From: an uncultured Methylophaga sp.
GTDB taxonomy: Bacteria; Pseudomonadota; Gammaproteobacteria; Nitrosococcales; Methylophagaceae
Assembly: GCF_947259025.1 (NCBI RefSeq)
Contig: NZ_CAMYKO010000005.1
Span: forward strand, 62,001-126,000
Direction: 5' to 3'
Length of the DNA stretch: 64,000 bases
This document shows positions 36,714 to 45,603 of the stretch, one piece after another (positions within the stretch are counted from its first letter, which is position 1; the number at the start of each line of letters is the position of its first letter). The notes beneath the pieces are model-generated. The model was not told the origin of the DNA. It worked only from the letters and a program-made list of their open reading frames with translations, and searched no databases. The position numbers and the translations under genes were made by a program.

Positions 36714-37361
36714 TTAGATGATTCCCAGGAGCGTGGCTTCGCTCACGGCTTGCATCTTATTTTTCACTGACAGTTTTTTATAAACGTTGGAGACGTATTC
36801 CCTTACAGTGTAATAAGAGAGATCCAGCATTTTGGCTATCTCTTTAGAGGTGTATCCCTTGCTGACCAGCAGCAATACCTCTTTCTCGCGCGGGCTGAGA
36901 ATGCTCGCCGAGGGTTTGGCTTCTTCGGCAGAGGAGTCAGAAATGGACAGTTCGTTGAGCAGGTAACGGGCGATACTGGGACTGATAGGTGCACCGCCTT
37001 CCACCATCTGAGCGATGGCTTCGTTGATGTCCATGAAATCATCATCTTTGAGAAGGTAGCCCGAAGCACCGGCTTTCAGCGCTTCGATAACATGATAACC
37101 ATCACCAAATACTGTGATCACAATAGCAAGCTGGGTTTTCACCGCAGGCAGATTGATGAGCTTGATAAGATCGACGCCATTACCGTCCGGCAAATCCAGA
37201 TCAGTCAGGAGAATGTCAGGCGGGGTGTCACGGATAAAATCCAATGCTTCGGTGTACGTGCTGACCGAACCACTGAGGTCAAACTGACCACCATTATTAA
37301 TCGCATCTTCGAGGCGATGACGGGTGGCTTCAGAGTCTTCGACAATCAGTATGGTCTTCAT
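36714..37361 (-). CDS. LuxR/NarL-family response regulator
   Basis: 215 residues. The receiver has the phospho-acceptor Asp54 (LLTDLDLPDG) with acidic residues E8 and D9 and K103-type LLKDD. The C-terminal LuxR helix-turn-helix reads LSPREKEVLLLVSKGYTSKEIAKML. It is the first gene of the leftward receptor-binding-protein-kinase operon, so it probably controls that operon and perhaps others when phosphorylated by the NarX-like kinase. Confidence 0.9.
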   Translation of the reverse strand: MKTILIVEDSEATRHRLEDAINNGGQFDLSGSVSTYTEALDFIRDTPPDILLTDLDLPDGNGVDLIKLINLPAVKTQLAIVITVFGDGYHVIEALKAGASGYLLKDDDFMDINEAIAQMVEGGAPISPSIARYLLNELSISDSSAEEAKPSASILSPREKEVLLLVSKGYTSKEIAKMLDLSYYTVREYVSNVYKKLSVKNKMQAVSEATLLGII

Positions 37362-37678
37362 TTATCCGTCTTGGTCGCTATCTTTCACGGTACGCAAATG
37401 ACCACGTGAACAGTCAGCACCGTGTCGCTCATCGTGACTTGAGAAAATCACGTTTCAGGTCACTCTAGGTTATCAGTAGGCAAGGATATCATTATCCCCT
37501 CAGTTGAGGGGAGGTAGCTGCCGCCAGCTATCACTGGGCAATGATTTCGTCATGCTGCAGGTGACACTGAAATGGCGTTGCCATAAGTCTGTAAAGTGAC
37601 TGATGTAATAGTTGTAATTATTCTTTGCTTTTTTAGCTTAAACTGGTGAAAATCGCGGTTTTATTGACCGCTCAGGAA
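37362..37678. other. Intergenic region with two adjacent hairpins before speA
   Basis: 317 bp between divergent genes. TCCCCTC-AGTT-GAGGGGA (37495-37512) is followed at once by TAGCTG-CCGC-CAGCTA. No T run follows, so they are not simple terminators; they may be part of a speA leader or a regulator site. An A/T-rich stretch near 37600-37640 could hold the speA promoter. No gene is seen. Confidence 0.45.
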
Positions 37679-39634
37679 ATGCCGCCGATGCAAAATCACC
37701 TCTCCTCAATGCTGGATAATGACCTGGACTTGAGTGCGGAGTGGAGCGCCCAGCACAGCGCCCGACTGTATGGCGTGCGCGACTGGGGCAGTGATTACTT
37801 TGATGTCTCCGAGCAGGGTGATGCGGTGGTATCGCTGAAGTTCGGTGACAAGCAGATCCAGGTACCGATTATTGATATCGTTCAGGGCATGCGTGAGCGC
37901 GGCCTGGATATGCCGGCCGTGTTGCGCATTGAGAACCTGCTGGATCTGCGCATTACCCAGATCAATGAAGCCTTTGCCAAGGCGATTGAAGAATCCGGCT
38001 ACCAGAACCATTACCGTGGTGTGTTCCCGATCAAGGTCAATCAGCAATGCCACGTTATTGAAGAAATTGCCGATTATGGCAGCCGTTACCATCACGGGCT
38101 GGAAGCGGGCAGCAAGGCGGAGCTGATCATCGCTTTGTCACAACTGCGCGATCATGACAGCCTGATAATCTGCAATGGCTACAAAGATGAAGAGTTCATC
38201 GAACTGGGCTTGTATGCCCGGCAGATGGGCATCAAGTGCTTTTTTGTGCTGGAAACAGCGATGGAGCTGGATACTATTCTGGAGCGCAGCCGCGCGCTGG
38301 GTATTGATCCGCTGATCGGCGTACGCATTCGTCTCGCCTCGATGGTCGAAGGGCACTGGAATGAGGACAGCGGCGATCGCTCGATTTTCGGCCTGTCCAC
38401 GGCGGCATTACTGACCGTTGTCGATAAGCTGAAAAAAGCCGATATGCTGCATTGTCTGCAGTTAATGCACAGCCACCTGGGCTCGCAGATCCCCAATATC
38501 CGCAATATCCGTAGCGGCGTGATGGAGTCCTGCCGTTTCTATGCCGGTTTGATTGAGGAAGGGGCGCCCATGGGCTACATGGACCTGGGCGGTGGTCTGG
38601 CGGTCGATTATGAAGGCGCGCGGACCAATAGCACCCACAGCATGAACTATGGGCTGGATGAATACTGCATCAATATTGTGGAGACTTTGCAGGAAAGTCT
38701 GGACCCGCTGGATATTCCCCATCCGGTGATTATTTCCGAATCGGGCCGGGCGCTGGTGGCTTATTCTTCGATGCTGCTTTTCAATATCCTCGAAGTGCGC
38801 GAGCACAAGCCGGATCCGATCCCCGAGCAAGCGCCCGAAGACAGTCATGATCTGATTGTGAACCTGTATTCGGTCATGAATAACGTGGCCGTGGAAAACC
38901 TGCAGGAGTGCTATAACGATGCGCTGTATTACCGCGACGGCATGCGCGAACTGTTTCATCTGGGGCAGGGCACGCTGCGCGACAGAGCGCTGGCAGAAAA
39001 TCTGACGCTGGCCATTTTGGAGCAGATATCCAATCTGCTGCCCCAGGCCAGACGGGTGTCTCAGGAGCTGACGGTCTTACCCGAACTGCTCTCCGATATT
39101 TATTACGGCAACTTCAGCCTGTTCCAGTCGCTACCGGATATCTGGGCCATCGACCAATTGTTTCCCATCATGCCGATACACCGCCTGAACGAGGCGCCAG
39201 TGCGTGACGGGGTACTGGCTGATATGACCTGTGACTGTGATGGCAAGATCGATAACTTCATTTCTCCTGACGGCGTGCGTAAAACCCTGCCGTTGCATCC
39301 GCTGAAAGCCGGAGAAGAGTATTACGTCGGTGTGTTCCTGGTCGGGGCTTACCAGGAAACGCTGGGCGATCTGCATAATCTGTTCGGCGATACCAATGTG
39401 GTCAGCGTGCATATCAATGAAGATGGCAGCTTTGATTTCCGCCGTGAATTTCACGGTGACAGCATTGCCGACGTGCTCAGCTACGTGGAATATGACCCCA
39501 AGCTGATGCTGGAGCAGTTCCGTCGTATTGCCGAACAGGCCGTGCGTGACGGCAGGATCTCGGTGCCGATGCGGCAGCAGATGCTGCGTGCTTTCCGTGA
39601 AAGCATGCATGGTTACACATTCTTCGAACGCTAA
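37679..39634 (+). CDS. speA: Biosynthetic arginine decarboxylase
   Basis: 651 residues from the ATG at 37679 (a GTG at 37646 and an ATG at 37688 are also possible). PLP enzyme that turns arginine into agmatine. The PLP lysine lies in GVFPIKVNQQ, and SHLGSQIPNI, MDLGGGLAVDYEG, ISESGRALVAY and MTCDCDGKID are family landmarks. It begins the polyamine gene group, followed by CASDH, CASDC and agmatinase. Confidence 0.95.
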   Translation: MPPMQNHLSSMLDNDLDLSAEWSAQHSARLYGVRDWGSDYFDVSEQGDAVVSLKFGDKQIQVPIIDIVQGMRERGLDMPAVLRIENLLDLRITQINEAFAKAIEESGYQNHYRGVFPIKVNQQCHVIEEIADYGSRYHHGLEAGSKAELIIALSQLRDHDSLIICNGYKDEEFIELGLYARQMGIKCFFVLETAMELDTILERSRALGIDPLIGVRIRLASMVEGHWNEDSGDRSIFGLSTAALLTVVDKLKKADMLHCLQLMHSHLGSQIPNIRNIRSGVMESCRFYAGLIEEGAPMGYMDLGGGLAVDYEGARTNSTHSMNYGLDEYCINIVETLQESLDPLDIPHPVIISESGRALVAYSSMLLFNILEVREHKPDPIPEQAPEDSHDLIVNLYSVMNNVAVENLQECYNDALYYRDGMRELFHLGQGTLRDRALAENLTLAILEQISNLLPQARRVSQELTVLPELLSDIYYGNFSLFQSLPDIWAIDQLFPIMPIHRLNEAPVRDGVLADMTCDCDGKIDNFISPDGVRKTLPLHPLKAGEEYYVGVFLVGAYQETLGDLHNLFGDTNVVSVHINEDGSFDFRREFHGDSIADVLSYVEYDPKLMLEQFRRIAEQAVRDGRISVPMRQQMLRAFRESMHGYTFFER

Positions 39635-39685
39635 TTGATGGGGGTTGCCCCGCTTTTTTGAACTGACAAGGGAAAGGTTCTAGTT

Positions 39686-40885
39686 ATGTCCAAGGTCGTG
39701 ATTATTGGTGCCGGTGGTGTTGGCGGCGTAGTGACACATAAATGTGCCCAGTTACCGGAAGTCTTTTCCGAGATCGTGCTGGCCAGTCGCACGGAAGAAA
39801 AATGTAAAGCCATTGCTGCCCAGTTGGATCGCCCAATCAAAACAGCGCAGGTTGATGCGGATGATGTGGCGGCACTGACCACTTTGCTGGAGCAGGAAAA
39901 GCCGGACCTGGTGATTAATGTGGCACTGCCTTATCAGGATCTGACCATCATGGACGCCTGCCTGGCTGCCGGGGTGGATTACCTCGACACGGCGAACTAT
40001 GAACCACTGGATACTGCCAAGTTTGAATATAAATGGCAGTGGGCTTACCAGGAAAAATTCCAGCAGGCTGGGCTGACGGCTCTGCTGGGCAGTGGTTTTG
40101 ACCCCGGTGCCACTAACGTCTTCACCAGCTGGATTGCCAAGCATCATTTCGATGAAATTCATGAGCTGGATATTATCGATGTTAACGGTGGCGATCACGG
40201 CTATCCCTTTGCCACCAACTTCAATCCGGAAATCAATATCCGTGAAGTCACCGCGGAATGCCGCCACTGGGAAAACGGCGAATTTGTCACCACCCCGGCG
40301 ATGTCGAAAAAAGCCAGTTTTACCTGCCCGGAGCAGGTTGGCAGCTACAACATCTACCGGATGTACCATGAAGAACTGGAGTCCCTGGTCAAGCACTTTC
40401 CCACGCTGAAGCGGGCGCAGTTCTGGATGAGTTTCGGTGACAGTTATCTTAAGCACCTGGAGGTGCTGGGGAATGTCGGCATGACCGGCATCGAAGCGGT
40501 TGAATTCCAGGGCCAGCAGATTGTGCCCATCCAGTTCCTGAAAACGTTGCTGCCGGATCCTTCAACCCTTGGCCCGCGTACCAAAGGTAAAACCTGTATT
40601 GGCTGCGTGATCAAAGGTATCAAGGATGGCAAGGAAAAGATCGTTTATGTCTATAACATCAAGGATCATCAGGACTGCTATAAAGAAGTCCAGTCTCAGG
40701 CGATATCCTACACCACCGGTGTGCCGGCCATGATCGGTGCCAAGATGATACTCGAAGGTAAATGGAAACAGCCGGGCGTGTGGAACATCGAACAGTTCGA
40801 TCCGGATCCGTTTATGGAAGATATGAACAAATACGGCCTGCCCTGGCAGGTGGTGGAACTGGACCAGTTCGATCTGGATAAATAA
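39686..40885 (+). CDS. Carboxy(nor)spermidine dehydrogenase
   Basis: 399 residues of the saccharopine dehydrogenase superfamily. The Rossmann motif is VVIIGAGGVGGVVTHKCAQ, and GSGFDPGATNVFTSWIAKHHF is typical of CASDH. It joins putrescine (or diaminopropane) with aspartate beta-semialdehyde, using NADPH, to give carboxyspermidine or carboxynorspermidine. An AAGGG-type site precedes the ATG. Between speA and the decarboxylase, it fits the alternative spermidine route; agmatinase in the group makes putrescine the likely substrate. Confidence 0.88.
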   Translation: MSKVVIIGAGGVGGVVTHKCAQLPEVFSEIVLASRTEEKCKAIAAQLDRPIKTAQVDADDVAALTTLLEQEKPDLVINVALPYQDLTIMDACLAAGVDYLDTANYEPLDTAKFEYKWQWAYQEKFQQAGLTALLGSGFDPGATNVFTSWIAKHHFDEIHELDIIDVNGGDHGYPFATNFNPEINIREVTAECRHWENGEFVTTPAMSKKASFTCPEQVGSYNIYRMYHEELESLVKHFPTLKRAQFWMSFGDSYLKHLEVLGNVGMTGIEAVEFQGQQIVPIQFLKTLLPDPSTLGPRTKGKTCIGCVIKGIKDGKEKIVYVYNIKDHQDCYKEVQSQAISYTTGVPAMIGAKMILEGKWKQPGVWNIEQFDPDPFMEDMNKYGLPWQVVELDQFDLDK

Positions 40886-40914
40886 ACCCATTGTGGTAAG
40901 GGCATAATCAATAA

Positions 40915-41047
40915 ACCACAGAGGCACAGAGCGTTTGTCATTGCGAGTCCGGCGGCCGAAGCAATCCAGCCCCAATCCGGGAAAAGATTCTCTACCTTCA
41001 AGCTGTGTCAGTGATATTTTCCTCTGTGAACTTTGTGTCTCTGTGGT
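40915..41047. repeat. Foldback element: family B ends around a family A core
   Basis: It opens with ACCACAGAGGCACAGAG and closes with a diverged inverse (CTCTGTGAACTTTGTGTCTCTGTGGT), with GTCATTGCGAGTC...GAAGCAATCCAG in between (40938-40969). It stands between CASDH and CASDC genes, ending 18 nt before the CASDC ATG, and may affect the relative expression of the two. Confidence 0.75.
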
Positions 41048-41065
41048 TAGAAACTAGGTTACTCA

Positions 41066-42232
41066 ATGCAATTCACCGATTTTTCCAAACTCGACCTTTC
41101 GCGTTTACCGTCTCCCTGTTTTGTGGTGGACGAAGTCGCGGTTGAGCGTAATCTCAGCATCCTGAGCGACGTTGCCCAAGCCAGTGGCGCCAAGATTCTG
41201 GGGGCATTAAAAGCGTTCTCGATGTGGTCGATGGGCGAGCTGACCCAGCGCTACCTGAGTGGTACCTGTGCCAGCGGGTTGCACGAAGCCAGACTGGGTT
41301 ACGAGGAATACGGTGGTGAAGTGCATGCCTTTGCCGCAGCTTTCAGTCAGGCCGATATTGAGGAACTGCTGAGCTTTGCTCATCACATCGTGTTCAATTC
41401 CTGTGGCCAGTGGCTGCGTTTTAGAGAGCAGTGCCTGGCGGCACAAAAGCAGCGACCTGAATTGAAGTTTGGTCTGCGCATTAACCCTGAGCATTCGGAA
41501 GGCACGGTGCCGATTTACGACCCTTGCGCGCCCGGCTCAAGGCTGGGTATTCCCTTGTCGCAACTGGATGAAACGACGCTCGAAGGCATCAGCGGTCTGC
41601 ATTTTCATACCCTGTGTGAGCAGGGCTTTGAACCTTTGGCACGCACCGTGGCCGCGATTGAGGAAAAATTTGGTCACCTGCTGCCACAGATGCAATGGGT
41701 TAATTTTGGCGGTGGTCATCATATTACTGCCGAGGGCTACGACATTAACGGCCTGGTGGCGTTGATCCGGGCATTCAGGCAGCGCCATCAGGTTGACGTT
41801 TATCTGGAACCGGGCGAGGCGATGGCGATTGGTACCGGCATTCTCAGTTGTGAGGTTTTGGACATCACCTGGAACCAGCTGGATCAGGCGATCCTCGATA
41901 CCTCTGCTACCTGTCATATGCCGGACACGCTGGAAATGCCTTACCGACCCGATATCAGCGCTGCTGACGAAGCAGGCAAACTGGCCCATACTTATCGACT
42001 GGGCGGGCTGACCTGTCTTGCCGGGGATGTCATCGGGGATTACAGCTTTGCCGAGCCACTGCAGGTCGGACAAAGGCTGGTGTTTGAGGATATGGCGCAT
42101 TATACCATGGTCAAAACCACGACTTTTAACGGCACCAAACTGCCTGCGATTGCCATCTGGAATTCGGAAACCGATGCTCTGCGTGTGGTCAAACAGTTTG
42201 GCTATGAAGACTTTAAACACAGGTTGTCCTGA
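41066..42232 (+). CDS. nspC: Carboxynorspermidine/carboxyspermidine decarboxylase
   Basis: 388 residues, alanine-racemase-fold PLP enzyme. The PLP lysine is in ILGALKAFSMWS, and FHTLCEQGFE, NFGGGHHIT, EPGEAMAIGTG, SATCHMPDTLEMPYRP and TCLAGDVIGDY are typical of NspC. It decarboxylates carboxyspermidine to spermidine. The agmatinase gene starts 1 nt after its stop, so both are one unit. Confidence 0.92.
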   Translation: MQFTDFSKLDLSRLPSPCFVVDEVAVERNLSILSDVAQASGAKILGALKAFSMWSMGELTQRYLSGTCASGLHEARLGYEEYGGEVHAFAAAFSQADIEELLSFAHHIVFNSCGQWLRFREQCLAAQKQRPELKFGLRINPEHSEGTVPIYDPCAPGSRLGIPLSQLDETTLEGISGLHFHTLCEQGFEPLARTVAAIEEKFGHLLPQMQWVNFGGGHHITAEGYDINGLVALIRAFRQRHQVDVYLEPGEAMAIGTGILSCEVLDITWNQLDQAILDTSATCHMPDTLEMPYRPDISAADEAGKLAHTYRLGGLTCLAGDVIGDYSFAEPLQVGQRLVFEDMAHYTMVKTTTFNGTKLPAIAIWNSETDALRVVKQFGYEDFKHRLS

Positions 42233-42233
42233 T

Positions 42234-43106
42234 ATGACGCAGCTTGAGTACCCGATTTTCCTCGGTTCTGAAATCGACCAGCCGGCACCGGAACAGGCCA
42301 TGTTCCATGTGTTGCCGGTGCCATTTGAAAAGACCGTATCCTACGGTGGAGGTACCGGACAGGGCCCATCCACCATCCTTCATGCTTCCTGGCAACTGGA
42401 AGAGTGGGATGGCAAGAGCAAACCCTGCGATGCCGGTATTTATACCTGTGAGCCGGTTGATTGTGAGGGGCAAGCCGACACGGTAATGAAGAATATCGCG
42501 GCCGCTACCGCCTCAATTGTCAGGCAGGGCGCAATCCCTGTGGTGCTGGGCGGTGAACATACCGTCACCTATGGCGTGATTAGGGGCCTGATCGATGCAG
42601 GTATCACCGATTTTGGCGTGGTGCAGATTGATGCCCATGCCGACTTGCGACAGGCCTATGAAGGCGATCTGCTCAGTCATGCTTCGGTGATGAAACGTAT
42701 TGTTGATTTGGGTATACCGCTTTATCAGCTGGGGATCCGCGCTTTATGCGAGGAAGAAATCGGTTTTCGAGATGAGTTCGATGTCGGCTATCACGATGCT
42801 GAAGATCTGGTGATGAATAATATTCAAAACGTTGATCTGCCCGCTGACTTCCCGCAGAAGGTCTTCTTCACGGTTGATGTTGATGGCCTGGACCCTTCAG
42901 TATTTCCGTCGACCGGCACCCCGGTACCGGGTGGTCTCGGCTGGTATCAGACCCTGAATCTGTTTGAGTCGGTTGCCAGGCAACGTCAAATCATTGGTTT
43001 TGATGTGATGGAATTCGCGCCGATTGAGGGCTTCCATGCTTATGACTTTGCCGCCTCGATGCTGACTTACAACTTGATGGGCATTGTGCAGCGTCACCAG
43101 CGTTGA
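42234..43106 (+). CDS. speB: Agmatinase
   Basis: 290 residues of the ureohydrolase family; converts agmatine to putrescine and urea using two manganese ions. Metal ligands lie in GGEHT, DAHADLR and DVDGLDPS. The ATG at 42234 directly follows the nspC stop; an earlier in-frame start at 42018 would lie inside nspC and is rejected. With SpeA it supplies putrescine for the carboxyspermidine steps encoded beside it. Confidence 0.93.
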   Translation: MTQLEYPIFLGSEIDQPAPEQAMFHVLPVPFEKTVSYGGGTGQGPSTILHASWQLEEWDGKSKPCDAGIYTCEPVDCEGQADTVMKNIAAATASIVRQGAIPVVLGGEHTVTYGVIRGLIDAGITDFGVVQIDAHADLRQAYEGDLLSHASVMKRIVDLGIPLYQLGIRALCEEEIGFRDEFDVGYHDAEDLVMNNIQNVDLPADFPQKVFFTVDVDGLDPSVFPSTGTPVPGGLGWYQTLNLFESVARQRQIIGFDVMEFAPIEGFHAYDFAASMLTYNLMGIVQRHQR

Positions 43107-43573
43107 GAATGATTCGGTTAACCACAGAGGCACAAAGCACACAGAGTTGAAATAGCAGTCATTGCGAGGCCTTGCGCCGAAGCAATCCAGTCCCTGAGTG
43201 GAGTAGCGCTTCCCAGGCTGAGTTTCTGCCGCACTCACTGATAAATCTGCGCCCATTCGAAGTGGTGTAGTTCGCGCCGATGATGGGCTTCATGCCTGTG
43301 ACTTAACTGCCACTGATTAAAAACAATAACCACAGAGGCATAGAGCACACAGAGTTAAAATAGCAGTCATTGCGAGGCCTTGTGCCGAAGCAATCCAGTC
43401 CCGAAGTGGTGTAGCGTTTTCCAATCAGAGTTTCTGGCACACCCACTGGCAATCCTGGTATACAACTCTGTGTTCTCTGTGCCTCTGTGGTTAGTTTCTA
43501 AACATGCTGAATTTTTTCTTTCCAAAGCGAGAGTTAAGGGCTAAAATCCGCCATTTTTTCCGGGACTCTGACC
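43107..43573. repeat. Direct duplication of a family B/A element after speB
   Basis: 467 bp without an intact gene. Two copies of a unit starting ACCACAGAGGCA...CACACAGAG and containing GTCATTGCGAGGCCTTG.GCCGAAGCAATCCAGTCC begin at 43121 and 43329 (208 bp apart). A closing family B inverse (CTCTGTGCCTCTGTGGT) ends near 43493. The stretch from 43258 to 43321 between the copies resembles the speB end. Confidence 0.8.
43258..43321 (+). pseudogene. Decayed fragment resembling the speB 3' region
   Basis: GTGGTGTAGTTCGCGCC... aligns with speB at about 43006-43056: the 11-mer TTCGCGCCGAT, GGGCTTC, and ATGC.T.TGACTT agree, with an in-frame stop (TAG) and a 1-nt loss. The offset to speB is 257 bp against 208 bp for the flanking repeats, consistent with tandem duplication then a deletion of about 49 bp. 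Similarity is by eye. Confidence 0.5.
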
Positions 43574-43981
43574 ATGCACCAAGCCACTGTTCAACTGCTT
43601 AAAGATTACTACGACGCCTTTAACCGTCAGGATATGGATGCCTTTCTGGCGATGCTGACCGAGGATGTAATCCATGATGTGAATCAGGGCGATCGTGAGA
43701 TTGGCAAAGCGGCTTTTTCAACGTTTATGGATCGCATGAACGCGCACTACAAAGAGCAGATTGTTGATATTGTCATTATGACCAACGATGAAGGTGACCG
43801 CGCAGCGGTGGAATTCACAGTGCTGGGCGAATACTTGTCCACTGATGAAGGCTTGCCGGAAGCTTCCGGTCAGACCTACCGTCTGCCAGCCGGTGCCTTT
43901 TTCGTGATCAAGGATGGTAAGGTGGCCCGCATCAGTAATTATTACAACCTGGAAGACTGGACTGCCCAGGTGGTGGGTTAA
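43574..43981 (+). CDS. SnoaL/NTF2-like (ketosteroid isomerase-related) protein
   Basis: 135 residues forming the NTF2-like cone fold: N-terminal helix LLKDYYDAFNRQDMDAFLAMLTEDVIHDVNQGD and later GAFFVIKDGKVARISNYYNLEDW. Members bind or isomerise small molecules, but many have no known role. It is followed after 8 nt by the GNAT gene and then the nitrilase gene. The trio follows the polyamine genes, so a role in amine or amide metabolism is possible. Confidence 0.75.
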   Translation: MHQATVQLLKDYYDAFNRQDMDAFLAMLTEDVIHDVNQGDREIGKAAFSTFMDRMNAHYKEQIVDIVIMTNDEGDRAAVEFTVLGEYLSTDEGLPEASGQTYRLPAGAFFVIKDGKVARISNYYNLEDWTAQVVG

Positions 43982-43989
43982 AAACAATC

Positions 43990-44580
43990 ATGCTGGAATT
44001 GCAACGCCTCAGCGGTGATGAACTCAATCAATATATCCCGGCTTTAGCCCGGTTACGGATAGCGGTTTTTCGCGACTGGCCTTATCTTTACGATGGCGAT
44101 CTCGCCTACGAAGAGAAGTACCTGCAAACATACATTGAAGCAGCGGACAGCGTTATCGTAGTGGCTTTTGATGGCGATCGGGTAGTCGGGGCATCCACTG
44201 GCATTCCGCTGGCGCGAGAGACAGAAGAGGTCAAAGCCCCCTTTATTGAAGCCGGCCTGGATATCGACCGCATTTTCTATTGTGGCGAATCAGTATTACT
44301 GACCGAATACCGCGGGCAGGGCGCTGGAGTGGCCTTTTTTGAGCATCGCGAGGACCATGCTATGCAGCTCGGTGGTTTTGACTATAGTTGTTTCTGCGGC
44401 GTCCAACGCCCACAGAACCATCCACGGCGTCCTGCCGAGTACGTGCCGCTGGATGAGTTCTGGCGTAAGCGTGGCTATGAAAAAGACGAAGCCTTGCAAA
44501 CCAGCTTTGCCTGGAAAGAGCTGGATGAAGACCGAGAGTCCCCCAAGCCCATGACCTTCTGGATGAAACGGCTCAAATGA
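43990..44580 (+). CDS. GNAT-family N-acetyltransferase
   Basis: 196 residues. The acetyl-CoA binding region lies near VLLTEYRGQGAGVAFFEHREDHA, with GQGAG as the pyrophosphate loop. Substrate unknown. Its TGA overlaps the nitrilase ATG in ATGA; in some bacteria a GNAT and a carbon-nitrogen hydrolase of this type are fused in one protein, so the two likely act together, for example on an amine. Confidence 0.8.
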   Translation: MLELQRLSGDELNQYIPALARLRIAVFRDWPYLYDGDLAYEEKYLQTYIEAADSVIVVAFDGDRVVGASTGIPLARETEEVKAPFIEAGLDIDRIFYCGESVLLTEYRGQGAGVAFFEHREDHAMQLGGFDYSCFCGVQRPQNHPRRPAEYVPLDEFWRKRGYEKDEALQTSFAWKELDEDRESPKPMTFWMKRLK

Positions 44581-45455
44581 CAACGGTTAAGGCGGCAGTA
44601 GCGCAATACGACATCAGCTTTTTCAGCCACTGGAGTGAGTTTGAAAACAAGCTCACCCGCTGGGTCAAACAGGCGGCTGACCATCAGGCGAAACTGCTGG
44701 TTTTACCAGAATATGCCAGTATGGAGTTGGCCTCCTTATTTGGCGAAACCGTCTATCAAGATCTCACTCAACAACTGCACGAAATGCAGGCCGTTTATCC
44801 GGCTTATCAGGATCTGTATCAGCAACTGGCCCGCCAGTTTGATGTGATAATCCTGGCGGGAAGCTTCCCGGTATTGCAGCCCGATGGCAGTTTTCGTAAT
44901 CGTGCCTGTCTTTATGGTGTGGATGGCCTGATTGATTATCAGGACAAGCTGATCATGACCCGCTTTGAAAACGAGCAGTGGCTGATTCATGCCGGCCATG
45001 AGATCAAGGTCATCGATACCGATATCGGGCGCCTGGGTATCAATATCTGCTACGACACCGAGTTTCCGATGATTGCCCGTCAACAGGTTGAAAAGGGCGC
45101 CAATCTGATCCTGGCGCCGAGCTGCACTGATACTGAAGCCGGGTTTCATCGTGTGCGCATTGGCTGCCAGGCCCGTGCGCTGGAAAACCAGTGCTATGTG
45201 TTGCACTCGCCTACATTCGGCGAGGCGGACTGGTCAGAGGCGGTCGACATTAATACCGGCCGCGCCAGCATTTATACGCCGGTAGATTATGGTTTCCCGG
45301 ACAACGGTATTCTGGTTGAAGCTAGCGAATCGATGCCGCAGTGGGTCTATGCCGAGCTTGATATCGACAAAATCGCCCGTGTCAGAGAGGAAGGTCAGGT
45401 ATTTAATTATCGTGACTGGCCCTTGCAAAATCAGCTTCAGCCCCCAACTAAATAG
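44577..45455 (+). CDS. Carbon-nitrogen hydrolase (nitrilase superfamily)
   Basis: 292 residues with the Glu-Lys-Cys triad: Glu in LVLPEYAS, Lys in DYQDKLIMTRFE, Cys in GINICYDTEFP. It hydrolyses an amide or nitrile bond of unknown substrate. It is translationally coupled to the GNAT gene and lies in the polyamine neighbourhood, so an N-acyl or N-carbamoyl amine is a reasonable guess but unproved. Confidence 0.85.
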   Translation: MTTVKAAVAQYDISFFSHWSEFENKLTRWVKQAADHQAKLLVLPEYASMELASLFGETVYQDLTQQLHEMQAVYPAYQDLYQQLARQFDVIILAGSFPVLQPDGSFRNRACLYGVDGLIDYQDKLIMTRFENEQWLIHAGHEIKVIDTDIGRLGINICYDTEFPMIARQQVEKGANLILAPSCTDTEAGFHRVRIGCQARALENQCYVLHSPTFGEADWSEAVDINTGRASIYTPVDYGFPDNGILVEASESMPQWVYAELDIDKIARVREEGQVFNYRDWPLQNQLQPPTK

Positions 45456-45465
45456 TAAGCCTAAA

Positions 45466-45550
45466 ATGCCCTCGCTGAGGGCATGGATGTACCTGCTGCA
45501 CAAATAGCCACAAGACCTGTATGGATGAAGCCGTTGCCGGCAACGGTTAA
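45466..45550. other. Two hairpins between nitrilase and mrp genes
   Basis: ATGCCCTC-GCT-GAGGGCAT (45468-45486) and the perfect palindrome CCGTTGCCGGCAACGG (45531-45546). Neither has a T run on the + strand. They may end the polyamine transcript or act as a leader for mrp. Confidence 0.45.
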
Positions 45551-45603
45551 CATAGCGGTATTGCCCATCACCGTGCAGGCACTGAAACAAACAGGAGCGA
45601 TCA

